Assembly (NCBI RefSeq): GCF_042654985.1
Contig: NZ_JBHSMT010000026.1
Span: 124,001-188,000 of the forward strand
Direction: 5' to 3'
DNA length: 64,000 nt
Source: Paraherbaspirillum soli
Lineage (GTDB): Bacteria; Pseudomonadota; Gammaproteobacteria; Burkholderiales; Burkholderiaceae_D
In this document: one piece after another, positions 49,443 through 58,159 of the stretch
How positions within the stretch are numbered: the stretch's first letter is position 1
How the letters are laid out: every line of letters starts with the position of its first letter
Notes under the pieces: generated by a model
The model's database searches: none
Told to the model about the DNA's origin: nothing
The model's input: only the letters and a program-made list of their open reading frames with translations
Position numbers and translations under genes: made by a program

Positions 49443-51599
49443 CTACTTCATTTCAAAGGTCTCAACCCCGGCAAGAATCAAATCAAGCGAAATCTCAAGC
49501 GCCCAAGCCGCAGCCACTGCCGCCAATACATTTTCAATCTGGAATGCCTGACGAGTGCGTGAAATGAGTGGAACGGTCGCGCTATCGGCCAGGAGAATTT
49601 CATTTTTTCCGCTAGCCAGCACGATCTGATCCTTGCGAATGAAGACGGCACGCTGGCCGTGCGCCAGATGCTCGGCAATCACCGGCAGGGCAGGGTCGAT
49701 GCCAAAGAAAATCACGTCGCCGTCGCACAGCGATGCCAGCGGCGCGACCAGCGGGTCGGCTGCGTTGAGCACCGCGACGCCGGTCGGCAGCACCACGTCC
49801 ACCTGGGTCCGGGTCACCTTGCTCATTTGCTCGGCATCTTCGATGTAATACTGCGGCAGGCTATCGTCGGCTGCGAGATTGGTCACCACGCCGACCTGGC
49901 AGCGATCGTAGACCAGGCCTTCGGACAAGATGGCGCTATGGCTGTTTTCAAAAACCGCGGCTTCGACTGCGCGGTTGATCAGCACGCGCTGGGCGGATGC
50001 CCAATTGGCGCGATCTCCCTTTTCGACTTTGCGTTGCGCGAAATAGAGACCGTCGCCGCACGCCAGGCCAACGTGCTTGCCGCTCAGGTGCAGCATCCAG
50101 CCGATCAGGCGTGCGACCGTGGTTTTGCCGCGGGTGCCGGTGACGCCGACAATCGGGATGCGGCCATTTTCTGCGTTCGGGAACAGGTGTTCGATGATCG
50201 CTTTGCCGACCGGGCGCGGCGCGCCTTCTGCCGGCTTCAGATGCATCAACAGTCCGGGGCCGGCGTTGACTTCGACAATCGCTCCGCGTTGTTCGTCGAG
50301 CGGGCGCGAGATATCCTCGGCCACCAGGTCGACCCCTGCGATATCCAGTCCGACCACGCGCGCGGCGAGCGAGGCGGCTGCAGCAACGCTTGGATGGACC
50401 TGGTCGGTGACGTCGATGGCGACATTGCCGTTGCGTTGGATCAGTACCCGTTTGCCTTGCTCTGGAATGGAGGCTGCGGTGTAGCCCTGGCGTTGCAGCT
50501 CCAGCTCGGTGGTCGGTTCATTTTCGATGACAACCGGGTTGAGCGGGCATTCTTCCAGTTCGCCGCGGCGCGGATCGCTATTCAGTTGCGTGTCGACCAG
50601 TTGCAGGATGGTCGAGCGGCCGTCGCCGACCACCGATACCGGTTCGCCGCGGGCTGCTGCTGCCAGTTTTCCGCCGACGATCAGCAGGCGATGTTCGTTG
50701 CCCGGGATGAAGCGTTCGACGATCACGCTGCTGCCTTCGGCCAAGGCCAAGGCGTAGGCGGTTTCGATCTCGGTGCGCGTGCTCAGGTCGATAAACACGC
50801 CGCGGCCGTGGTTGGCGTCGGTTGGTTTGATGACGACCGGCAGGCCGATATCTTGTGCGGCTTCCCAGGCTTCCTCGGCGCTTTCGACCAGCTGTCCTTC
50901 CGGCACCGGCACGCCGCAAGCTTGCAGCAAGCCTTTGGTCAGATCCTTGTCGCGCGAGATGCTTTCGGCGATGGCGCTGGTTTGGTCGGTTTCGGCAGTC
51001 CAGATGCGGCGCTGGCGGATGCCGTGGCCCAATTGCACCAGGTTGCCTTCGGTTAAACGGAACGACGGTATGCGGCGCTCGTCCGCTGCGGCGACGATGC
51101 AGGCGGTGCTGGGGCCGAGGCAGTGCGAATCGACCATTTCATGCAGTGTTTCGATGGCGGCGGCGACGTCGAACGGCTTATCTTCAATCGCCGCCATCAC
51201 CAGATCGCGGGCGGCGTGCAGGGCGGCGCGGGTGACTTGCTCATGCCGTGCCCGTACTGCTACTTTGTAGACGCCGCGCACCGATGTTTCGCGCGCTTTG
51301 CCGAATCCGCCCGGCATTCCGGCCAGGTTTTGCAATTCAAGCGTGACGTGTTCGAGAATGTGGCCGGGCCAGGTGCCGTCCTGTAGCCGCTGCACAAAAC
51401 CACCGCGCTCGCCGTAGCTGCAGCGGTGCTCGATCAGGGATGGCAGCCAGTTGGTCAGGCGTTCGTTAAAGCCGGGAATGGTGTTGGAGGGGCAATCTTC
51501 CAGTTCTCCAATGTCGATCCAGGCTTCAAGTGTGGACCGATATGTCCATATATTGGGCCCACGCAACGACATGATTCGGAGAATTTCAATGTTTTTCAT
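49443..51599 (-). CDS. cphA: Second cyanophycin synthetase, lacking the C-terminal Mur domain
   Basis: 718 aa paralogue of the downstream cphA: same N-terminal opening (MSLRGPNIWTYRSTLEAW), ATP-grasp (VVIKPTDANHGRGVF, VIVERFIPGNEHRLLIVGGK, IVEVNAGPGLLMHL) and intact Mur P-loop (GVTGTRGKTTVARLIG, near residue 490). It stops at LAGVETFEMK, where the full-length enzyme continues with about 155 residues of C-terminal Mur domain. Paired synthetases are known in betaproteobacteria. The shortening recalls cyanobacterial CphA2, which rebuilds polymer from Asp-Arg dipeptides; that function is only a guess here. Confidence 0.9.
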   Translation of the reverse strand: MKNIEILRIMSLRGPNIWTYRSTLEAWIDIGELEDCPSNTIPGFNERLTNWLPSLIEHRCSYGERGGFVQRLQDGTWPGHILEHVTLELQNLAGMPGGFGKARETSVRGVYKVAVRARHEQVTRAALHAARDLVMAAIEDKPFDVAAAIETLHEMVDSHCLGPSTACIVAAADERRIPSFRLTEGNLVQLGHGIRQRRIWTAETDQTSAIAESISRDKDLTKGLLQACGVPVPEGQLVESAEEAWEAAQDIGLPVVIKPTDANHGRGVFIDLSTRTEIETAYALALAEGSSVIVERFIPGNEHRLLIVGGKLAAAARGEPVSVVGDGRSTILQLVDTQLNSDPRRGELEECPLNPVVIENEPTTELELQRQGYTAASIPEQGKRVLIQRNGNVAIDVTDQVHPSVAAAASLAARVVGLDIAGVDLVAEDISRPLDEQRGAIVEVNAGPGLLMHLKPAEGAPRPVGKAIIEHLFPNAENGRIPIVGVTGTRGKTTVARLIGWMLHLSGKHVGLACGDGLYFAQRKVEKGDRANWASAQRVLINRAVEAAVFENSHSAILSEGLVYDRCQVGVVTNLAADDSLPQYYIEDAEQMSKVTRTQVDVVLPTGVAVLNAADPLVAPLASLCDGDVIFFGIDPALPVIAEHLAHGQRAVFIRKDQIVLASGKNEILLADSATVPLISRTRQAFQIENVLAAVAAAWALEISLDLILAGVETFEMK

Positions 51600-51749
51600 G
51601 AATGAGCAATGAGGCTATAAAGCGTAGGCCGGAAAGTGTGGGCCCTGGAATTACTTGTAACGCGTGAAGCGCGGATTGGTTTACAAATAATGGGCAAAAC
51701 GTGAAAAATATAGTGTCGAATGGTAACGTTTTGCAAAAGCCCGATAGGA

Positions 51750-51755
51750 TATAAT
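51750..51755 (+). promoter_or_regulatory. Possible -10 box for the cyanophycin-linked transporter operon
   Basis: A perfect TATAAT about 100 bp before ATG 51852, in the 252 bp divergent region between the cphA pair and the transporter. The -35 position is weak. The region is AT-rich compared with its neighbours and probably holds promoters for both directions. Confidence 0.4.
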
Positions 51756-51851
51756 ATTTGCGGCAGACGATGTGCTTCATTATAGCGATTGCACGCAAAA
51801 TTCCATCCTGTCCGCTTCAGTACACCCCAGTGGACACACCATGCCGTTCAA

Positions 51852-54158
51852 ATGAAAAGCGAACCTTTAATCCCCATTTCTACCAGCAGTAATTATTTGT
51901 CCGATATTCTTCGTTCCGAAATACAGCCGCGCCTTGCGCCGACAGAAGAAATCATCGCCTCGCTAGAGCTTGACCTCGACGCGTCGCTTCATTTTACGCG
52001 CGGTTTGGTGATTGTTACCAATTGTCGACTGATGGCGAAGATGCCCGGCGATAGCAGCTGGCGGGACTGGCCGTATCGCCAGGGTCTGGTGCTGCGGCAC
52101 CACGATCACGCCGGCGTCGGCAGCCTGGAGTTGCATGACGATACGCAGCGGCTGGCCTGCTGGCGCTATACGCTGGGCCTCAACATCGTCGCTTTGCGCC
52201 TGATCAAGCAATTCGAGCAGCAGCTGGAGGATCATCTGTCGGGCCAAGCCGCGCGCCGTCAGGAGCAAGCCGCTTGTCCGGAGTGCAAGGCAGTGTTGCC
52301 GCCGGGCCAGGACGAATGCGTGATTTGCCCTGAAAAAGTGAACGCGCCGTCGTCGACCTGGGCTTTGTTCCGTCTGGCACGCTTTGCCAAGCCATATACG
52401 GGGATGTTGATCGTCGGCTTTTTGCTGATGCTGATTTCCACGGCGGCCACGCTGGTGCCGCCCTATCTGATGAAGCCGTTGATGGATAACGTGCTGATCC
52501 CTTACCAGAACGGCAAACCGATCGACACCGGCTTGGTCAAGCTCTACCTGTCCGGCCTGCTGGCTTCCGCGCTGGTCGCCTGGAGCCTTGGCTGGGCCCG
52601 CACCTATATCCTGGCGCTGGTCAGCGAACGGATCGGCGCCAATCTGCGCACCACGACTTACGAGCACCTGCTGCGCTTGTCGCAAGAATATTTCGGCGGC
52701 AAGCGTACCGGCGATCTGATGGCGCGGATCGGCTCCGAGAGCGACCGCATCTGCGTTTTCCTGTCGCTGCATTTGCTCGATTTCGCGATCGACGTGCTGA
52801 TGATCATCATGACCGCGGCCATCCTGTTTTCGATCAATCCCTGGCTGGCGCTGGTGACCTTGCTGCCGTTGCCGTTCATTGCCTGGATGATTCACACGGT
52901 GCGGGACAGGCTGCGGCATGGCTTTGAAAAAATCGATCGCATCTGGGCCGAAGTGACCAATGTACTGGCCGATACGATTCCCGGTATTCGTGTGGTGAAA
53001 GCTTTCGCTCAGGAGAAGCGCGAAGCGACCCGTTTCAAGGACGCCAATCAGCACAATCTGCTGGTGAACGACCGCGTCAATAAAATCTGGTCGCTGTTTT
53101 CGCCGACGGTGACTTTATTGACTGAAATGGGATTGCTGGTGGTGTGGATATTTGGTATCTGGCAAGTATCGAAAAACCAGATCACGGTTGGCGTGCTGGC
53201 CGCGTTCCTGGCTTACATCAGCCGCTTCTATACCCGGCTCGATTCGATGAGCCGGATTGTTTCTGTGACGCAAAAAGCCGCGGTCGGCGCCAAGCGTATC
53301 TTCGAGATACTGGATCATGTGTCCAGCGTTCCCGAGCCAGCCAATCCGGTGCATCTGGAGCAGGTGAAGGGGGCGATTACCTTGAACGATGTCGGCTTCC
53401 GTTACGGCAATCGCGCCGTGATGCGCGGCGTCAGCTTGTCGATTGCACCGGGTGAAATGATCGGCCTGGTGGGGCATAGCGGTTCCGGCAAGAGCACCCT
53501 GGTCAACCTGATCTGCCGTTTTTACGATGTCTCGGAAGGTGCGATCCGGATTGACGGCGTCGATATCCGCTCGCTGCCGATCTCTGAATACCGGCGCAAT
53601 ATCGGCCTGGTGTTGCAAGAACCGTTTCTGTTTTTCGGCACGATTGCCGAGAATATCTGTTACGGCAAGCCGGGCGCCACGCGAGAGGAAATCGTCGCCG
53701 CCGCGCGCGCTGCACATGCCCACGAATTCATTCTGCGTCTGCCGCAAGGCTACGACTCGCTGGTCGGCGAGCGCGGTCAGGCGCTGTCGGGCGGCGAACG
53801 CCAGCGGATTTCAATTGCGCGGGCGCTGCTGATCGATCCGCGCATCCTGATCATGGACGAAGCAACGTCGTCGGTTGATACCACGACCGAAAAAGAAATC
53901 CAGAAAGCGCTCGACAATCTGGTCCAGGGCCGTACCACGATTGCGATCGCGCACCGGCTGTCAACCTTGCGCAAGGCGGACCGCCTGGTGGTGATGGATC
54001 GCGGCCAGATAGTCGAGGTCGGCAATCACGACGAATTGATGCTGCGCGAAGGCGCGTACTACCGTCTGTATCAGGCGCAATTGCGCAATGTCGATAACGA
54101 GCCGCAGTTGTCGGATGAGGGCGGCGAGGACGAAGAGAATGACGAAAATGTTGCATGA
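51852..54158 (+). CDS. ABC exporter with N-terminal zinc-ribbon-like module, cyanophycin-associated
   Basis: 768 aa fused ABC half-transporter. Residues 1-135 are a soluble domain, followed by CPEC and CVIC (Cys142/145 and 156/159), which form a zinc-ribbon-like knuckle. A six-helix exporter-type membrane domain (about 180-470) precedes an ATPase domain with Walker A GHSGSGKST (541-549), signature LSGGERQRISIA and Walker B ILIMDEATSSVD. The tail is very acidic. An ABC transporter of this kind is found beside cphA genes in betaproteobacteria; its cargo is unknown. ATG 51852 preferred to a TTG 63 bp upstream. Confidence 0.88.
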   Translation: MKSEPLIPISTSSNYLSDILRSEIQPRLAPTEEIIASLELDLDASLHFTRGLVIVTNCRLMAKMPGDSSWRDWPYRQGLVLRHHDHAGVGSLELHDDTQRLACWRYTLGLNIVALRLIKQFEQQLEDHLSGQAARRQEQAACPECKAVLPPGQDECVICPEKVNAPSSTWALFRLARFAKPYTGMLIVGFLLMLISTAATLVPPYLMKPLMDNVLIPYQNGKPIDTGLVKLYLSGLLASALVAWSLGWARTYILALVSERIGANLRTTTYEHLLRLSQEYFGGKRTGDLMARIGSESDRICVFLSLHLLDFAIDVLMIIMTAAILFSINPWLALVTLLPLPFIAWMIHTVRDRLRHGFEKIDRIWAEVTNVLADTIPGIRVVKAFAQEKREATRFKDANQHNLLVNDRVNKIWSLFSPTVTLLTEMGLLVVWIFGIWQVSKNQITVGVLAAFLAYISRFYTRLDSMSRIVSVTQKAAVGAKRIFEILDHVSSVPEPANPVHLEQVKGAITLNDVGFRYGNRAVMRGVSLSIAPGEMIGLVGHSGSGKSTLVNLICRFYDVSEGAIRIDGVDIRSLPISEYRRNIGLVLQEPFLFFGTIAENICYGKPGATREEIVAAARAAHAHEFILRLPQGYDSLVGERGQALSGGERQRISIARALLIDPRILIMDEATSSVDTTTEKEIQKALDNLVQGRTTIAIAHRLSTLRKADRLVVMDRGQIVEVGNHDELMLREGAYYRLYQAQLRNVDNEPQLSDEGGEDEENDENVA

Positions 54159-54187
54159 AGCGGGTCGCATCAGAAAGGCAATGAACC

Positions 54188-54658
54188 ATGTCGGACCATG
54201 ATTTCCAATTGAGTCGCAATCCATTCGGGCGGCTGGTATTTACCGCCGCCAATGGCGAGGTGCATGATGGCGTGTTGCCGGTGCGCGCGTTTCCGATCGG
54301 TGCGCCGGACGACGGTATCGCCTTGGTTAACGGCGAAGGCCAGGAGATGGCCTGGATCAAACGCCTGACCGACTTGCCCGACGCTACGCGGGAGATGGTG
54401 GAGCAGGAGTTGGCGAGCCGGGAATTCATGCCGGAAATCCGGCGCATCAGCCGCGTTTCCAGCTTTGTTACGCCGACCACCTGGTATGTTGAAACGGATC
54501 GCGGTGCAGCCTCTTTCACGCTCAAAGGCGAAGAAGACATTCGTCGCATCGCGGCGTCGACCTTGCTGATCGCGGATAGTCACGGGGTCCAGTTTCTGGT
54601 GCGTGATATGCAGGCGCTGGACCGGGCCAGCCGCAAGATTCTGGATAGATTTTTATAG
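54188..54658 (+). CDS. DUF1854-type protein, cyanophycin-associated
   Basis: 156 aa soluble protein without a signal or membrane segment. Blocks include FQLSRNPFGRLVFT, VRAFPIGAPDDGIALVN, GQEMAWIKRLTDLP and ELASREFMPEIRRI, which I recognise as the DUF1854 family linked to cyanophycin metabolism in betaproteobacteria. Function is unknown. It follows the ABC transporter by 29 bp and is probably cotranscribed. Its residues resemble the N-terminal domain of that transporter in pattern (GxxxVTNxRxM and WRDWPYR versus GQEMAWIKR), which hints at related domains but needs a profile comparison. Confidence 0.85.
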   Translation: MSDHDFQLSRNPFGRLVFTAANGEVHDGVLPVRAFPIGAPDDGIALVNGEGQEMAWIKRLTDLPDATREMVEQELASREFMPEIRRISRVSSFVTPTTWYVETDRGAASFTLKGEEDIRRIAASTLLIADSHGVQFLVRDMQALDRASRKILDRFL

Positions 54659-54683
54659 TCTGCGCACGGTAGGTTTTTAGCAA

Positions 54684-54779
54684 GTAGGGCGGAAAAGCGT
54701 AGCGCCTTCCGCCGTTCTGGATGCATCACACACCTGTGGCTCATCCATCGGCGGATAACGCTGCGCTCATCCGCCCTAC
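54684..54779. repeat. Double-hairpin repeat (GTAGGGCGGA family)
   Basis: GTAGGGCGG at 54684 and CCGCCCTAC ending at 54779 are inverted. Inside are two hairpins, GGCGGAAAAGCG...TCCGCC and GGCGGATAACGC...TCCGCC, arranged head to head. Such GTAGGGCGGATAAGC repeats occur in many proteobacterial genomes. Between the convergent DUF1854 gene and the pseudouridine synthase gene. Confidence 0.75.
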
Positions 54780-54787
54780 GGGCTTAA

Positions 54788-54810
54788 GCGTCAGCTATCG
54801 CAGCTGACGC
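54788..54810 (-). terminator. Hairpin downstream of the pseudouridine synthase gene
   Basis: GCGTCAGCT pairs perfectly with AGCTGACGC around ATCGC, 10 bp after the stop. There is no T-run, so it may terminate weakly or protect the mRNA end. Confidence 0.4.
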
Positions 54811-54820
54811 CTGTATTGCA

Positions 54821-55567
54821 TCAGAACTGTTCGTCCGCGCTCAAATAACGCCATTGCCCGGTCGGCAAATCCCCCAGCTTGACGCCGCCGATGCGGACCC
54901 GTTTCAATCCCAAAACTTTAAGGCCCACCAATTCGCACATGCGGCGAATCTGGCGTTTTTTTCCTTCGCGCAGGATGAAGCTGAGCTGGTCGTCGTTTTG
55001 CCATCTGACCTTGGCCGGTTTCAGCGCTTTGCCATCCAGCGACAGTCCATGATTGAGACGGCGCAAATCGCTGTCGGGGAGTTTGCCGGGTTTGTTGTAG
55101 CTGACGCGCACCAGGTATTCCTTTTCGACGCTGGTGTCTTCGCCGATCAATTGCTTGGCGACGCGGCCGTCCTGGGTCAGCACCAGCAGGCCGACCGAGT
55201 CGATGTCGAGACGGCCGGCGGCGACCAGGCTGCGCAACTGGGTCGGATGAAATTGCTGGGGTGCGTGATCTTCGGCCCAACGATTGGCCGCGGTGACCAA
55301 GGCGATCGCTGGCTGATAGCCATCTTCGGCCTGGCCGCTGACGTAGCCGACCGGCTTGTTGATCAGGATCGTGACGCGCTTGGATTGTTCGGCGGCGGCT
55401 TGCCGCTCGACGCTGACTCTTTGATGCGGGAACACTTTGCTGCCGAGTTCCGAGACGACAACGCCGTCGACCCGGACCCAGCCGCGCGCGATCCATTCAT
55501 CGGCTTCGCGGCGGGAGCAGAGGCCGAGTTCTGACATGCGTTTGGAAAGGCGTAATGGTTCGGTCAT
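54821..55567 (-). CDS. RsuA/RluF family pseudouridine synthase
   Basis: 248 aa. The N-terminal S4 RNA-binding domain (RLSKRMSELGLCSRREADEWI) is followed by the catalytic domain with Asp in GRLDIDSVGLLVLT and the C-terminal EGKKRQIRRMCELVG signature of the RsuA/RluB/E/F group. The ending (KRVRIGGVKLGDLPTGQWR) is closest to RluF, which modifies 23S rRNA, but the exact uridine cannot be told. ATG 55567 starts at the S4 domain; the extra upstream TTG is unlikely. Confidence 0.88.
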   Translation of the reverse strand: MTEPLRLSKRMSELGLCSRREADEWIARGWVRVDGVVVSELGSKVFPHQRVSVERQAAAEQSKRVTILINKPVGYVSGQAEDGYQPAIALVTAANRWAEDHAPQQFHPTQLRSLVAAGRLDIDSVGLLVLTQDGRVAKQLIGEDTSVEKEYLVRVSYNKPGKLPDSDLRRLNHGLSLDGKALKPAKVRWQNDDQLSFILREGKKRQIRRMCELVGLKVLGLKRVRIGGVKLGDLPTGQWRYLSADEQF

Positions 55568-55604
55568 GGCGTACAAAAAGTGAATTTAAAGGTGAATGAA
55601 AGAA

Positions 55605-58157
55605 TTAGATATGCAGCGCGTCCAGCAAGTCGGTCTCAAGCTGAATCTGACTGCGCGCATGATTGAGCGCCGCACCATCGACCAGGAACACGTCTTCAGC
55701 CCGTTCACCCAGCGTCATGATTTTTGCCGTGTGCAAATTGATCTTGTGCTTGGCCAATACATTGGCGACCGAATAGAGCAGCCCGGTGCGGTCGTTCGCG
55801 GTAATCGACAGCAAGTAATACTGGCCGCGCTCGTCGGGCCGCAGATCGACGGTCGGCGTCACCGGGAAGGTGCGCGATAGCCGCGACAGCCGGCCCTTGG
55901 ACGGTGCCGGCAAAGCGCCGCGGGTTTGCAGCAGATAAGTCAGCTCGTGCTCGATCAGGTTGATGATGTCGCGATAGTGCTTGGCAAACAAGGGCGCGCT
56001 GATCAGGAACGAGTCCAGCGCATAGCCGTGTCTGGTGGTGTGGATTTTGGCGTCCAGGATGCTGAAATTCTTGCTGTCGAAATAACTGCAGATGCGTACA
56101 AACAAATCGGTCTCGTCCCGGGTGTAGACCGCCACTTGCAAGCCTTCGCCAATGGGCGCCAGACGGCATTTGACGATCGGATTCGGACTGTCGGCCTGAT
56201 TGTAGAAAGAGCGCGTTTGCCAGGCGATATCGGAGGCGTCATGGCGCAGGAAGTAGGCGACATCCAGCTGCCGCCATAGATATTCGTGGGCGTCGTTCGG
56301 CAGACCGTACAGGCGCAGCGTTTTCAGCGCTTCCTCCTGGCGATTTTTCAGTTCGCGATCGGCTGACGGCGTTTCGCCGCCGAGCACCCGCAGCGTCATC
56401 CGGTACAGGTCTTCCAGCAGTTTTCCTTTCCAGGCGTTCCAGACTTTTGGACTGGTGCCGCGGATGTCGGCCACGGTCAGCAAATAGAGCGCGGTCAGAT
56501 GGCGCTCGTCCTTGACCTTGTCGGCGAAATTCAGGATCACGTCGGGATCCGATAGATCCTGCTTTTGCGCCACCAGCGACATGGTCAGGTGATGTTCGAC
56601 CAGGAATACGACCAGCTCGGTATCTTGCGCCGACAAGCCGTGTTGCCGGCAGAACTGCTCGGCATCGGCCATGCCCAACTTGGAGTGGTCGCCGCCACGG
56701 CCTTTGGCGATATCATGGAACAAGGCTGCGACATACAGCAGCCACGAGCGGGGGAAGTTGGCAATCAGCTGGCTGCAAAACGGATACTCGTGTGCGTGTT
56801 CGCTCATCGTGAAGCGACGCACATTGCGCACCACCATCAGGATGTGCTGATCGACGGTGTACACGTGAAACAGGTCGTGCTGCATCTGGCCGATAATGCG
56901 GCGGAAATTCGGCAGGTAGCGCCCCAGAATGCTGGTTTGATTCATGCCGCGCAGCGCATGGGTGATGCCTTGCGGGGCTTGAATGATTTGCAAAAATAGC
57001 GAGCGATTGACCGGGGCGCGGCGAAAGTCGTTGTCGATTTTGACTCTTGCATGCCACAACGCCCGTCGGGTGCGGGCCGTCATGTCCTTCAGCTCGCTAT
57101 GTTGAGCCAGCAGCAGGAACAACTCCAGCATGGCCGACGGCGTCGTTTCAAACAGGTCGTCGCTGGCAATGTCGAGCAGTTGGTTGACCTGGTTGAAGTG
57201 ATCGTTGATCCGCTGCGGCACCATGGGTTGCGGAAACAATTGCACTTCGATGTTTTGCAACAGGATGGTATTGAGTTGGGTGACCGATTTGGCGGCCCAG
57301 TAATAGCGCTGCATCAGGTATTCGCTGGCGCGGCGGGTTTCGGTGGTGCGAAAGCCGAGCGATTCCGCGATCGGGGTCTGGACATCGAATACCAGCCGGT
57401 CTTCACGCCGGTTGGTGTGGATGTGCAGGCGAATCCGAATATCCTTGAAGGCGCGCTCCTGACGCGCCAGCTGGCGCGCCTCGGCGGCGGTGATCAAGCC
57501 ATGCTTGGCCAGCTTGGGCCAGGATTCGCCGAGGCCGGCTGCTTTCGCTACCCACAGGATCACTTGCAAATCGCGCAGGCCGCCGGGGCTTTCCTTGCAA
57601 TTCGGTTCGAGGCTGTATGGGGTGTCTTCAAACTTGACGTGGCGCTGGCGCATTTCCAGGATTTTTTCCTGGAAAAAGGCGCAGGCATCCATTGCCGCGC
57701 TGCAGCGCTCTTGCAGTTGATTGAACAAGGTCGAGTTGCCGGTCACCAGCCGCGCTTCCAGCAGACTGGTCTGCACCGTGATGTCAGCCGCCGATTCGGT
57801 CAGGCATTCGTCGATGGTGCGAATGCTGTGACCGATTTCAAGGCCGATATCCCAGAACAGCTGTACCAGTTGCTCCAGCTTGCCCTGCAGTTTCGCATCG
57901 GGCGCAGCATCCAGCAGGATCAGGACGTCGACGTCGGAGTAGGGAAACAGCTCCCCCCGTCCGTAGCCGCCAACCGCCACCAGCGCGGCAGTCGGCGGCA
58001 ACTCCAGCATTTTCCAGGCTTGCGTCAGCGCGGTATCGACACTGCGCCGCAGATCGGTGAGCAGCTGCCCGGGTTTGCCGTCGGCGAGAAACGCAGAGAT
58101 GAAGGTTTGCCGCTCGCTTCTAAGCTGTTTTTTGAGGATCGCGGCAAGAGTCGTCAT
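55605..58157 (-). CDS. glnD: Bifunctional uridylyltransferase/uridylyl-removing enzyme
   Basis: Nitrogen sensor that uridylylates PII proteins when glutamine is low and reverses this when it is high. 850 aa. The nucleotidyltransferase motif GGYGRGELFPYSDVDVLIL is near residues 64-82. The HD hydrolase domain has LFHDIAKGRGGDHSKLG, and two C-terminal ACT domains bind glutamine (for example DRTGLLYSVANVLA). ATG 58157 lies directly after the map stop codon; the longer open frame upstream overlaps map. The presence of a nitrogen-storage locus 1-9 kb away is noteworthy but may be chance. Confidence 0.96.
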   Translation of the reverse strand: MTTLAAILKKQLRSERQTFISAFLADGKPGQLLTDLRRSVDTALTQAWKMLELPPTAALVAVGGYGRGELFPYSDVDVLILLDAAPDAKLQGKLEQLVQLFWDIGLEIGHSIRTIDECLTESAADITVQTSLLEARLVTGNSTLFNQLQERCSAAMDACAFFQEKILEMRQRHVKFEDTPYSLEPNCKESPGGLRDLQVILWVAKAAGLGESWPKLAKHGLITAAEARQLARQERAFKDIRIRLHIHTNRREDRLVFDVQTPIAESLGFRTTETRRASEYLMQRYYWAAKSVTQLNTILLQNIEVQLFPQPMVPQRINDHFNQVNQLLDIASDDLFETTPSAMLELFLLLAQHSELKDMTARTRRALWHARVKIDNDFRRAPVNRSLFLQIIQAPQGITHALRGMNQTSILGRYLPNFRRIIGQMQHDLFHVYTVDQHILMVVRNVRRFTMSEHAHEYPFCSQLIANFPRSWLLYVAALFHDIAKGRGGDHSKLGMADAEQFCRQHGLSAQDTELVVFLVEHHLTMSLVAQKQDLSDPDVILNFADKVKDERHLTALYLLTVADIRGTSPKVWNAWKGKLLEDLYRMTLRVLGGETPSADRELKNRQEEALKTLRLYGLPNDAHEYLWRQLDVAYFLRHDASDIAWQTRSFYNQADSPNPIVKCRLAPIGEGLQVAVYTRDETDLFVRICSYFDSKNFSILDAKIHTTRHGYALDSFLISAPLFAKHYRDIINLIEHELTYLLQTRGALPAPSKGRLSRLSRTFPVTPTVDLRPDERGQYYLLSITANDRTGLLYSVANVLAKHKINLHTAKIMTLGERAEDVFLVDGAALNHARSQIQLETDLLDALHI

Positions 58158-58159
58158 GC

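Noticed and set aside
49659..51056. Long plus-strand open frame (465 codons) opposite the short cyanophycin synthetase
   Set aside because: It lies fully antisense to a clearly conserved gene, its translation is rich in Asp, Gln, Arg and His in the manner of a GC-rich shadow frame, and it has no recognisable motif.
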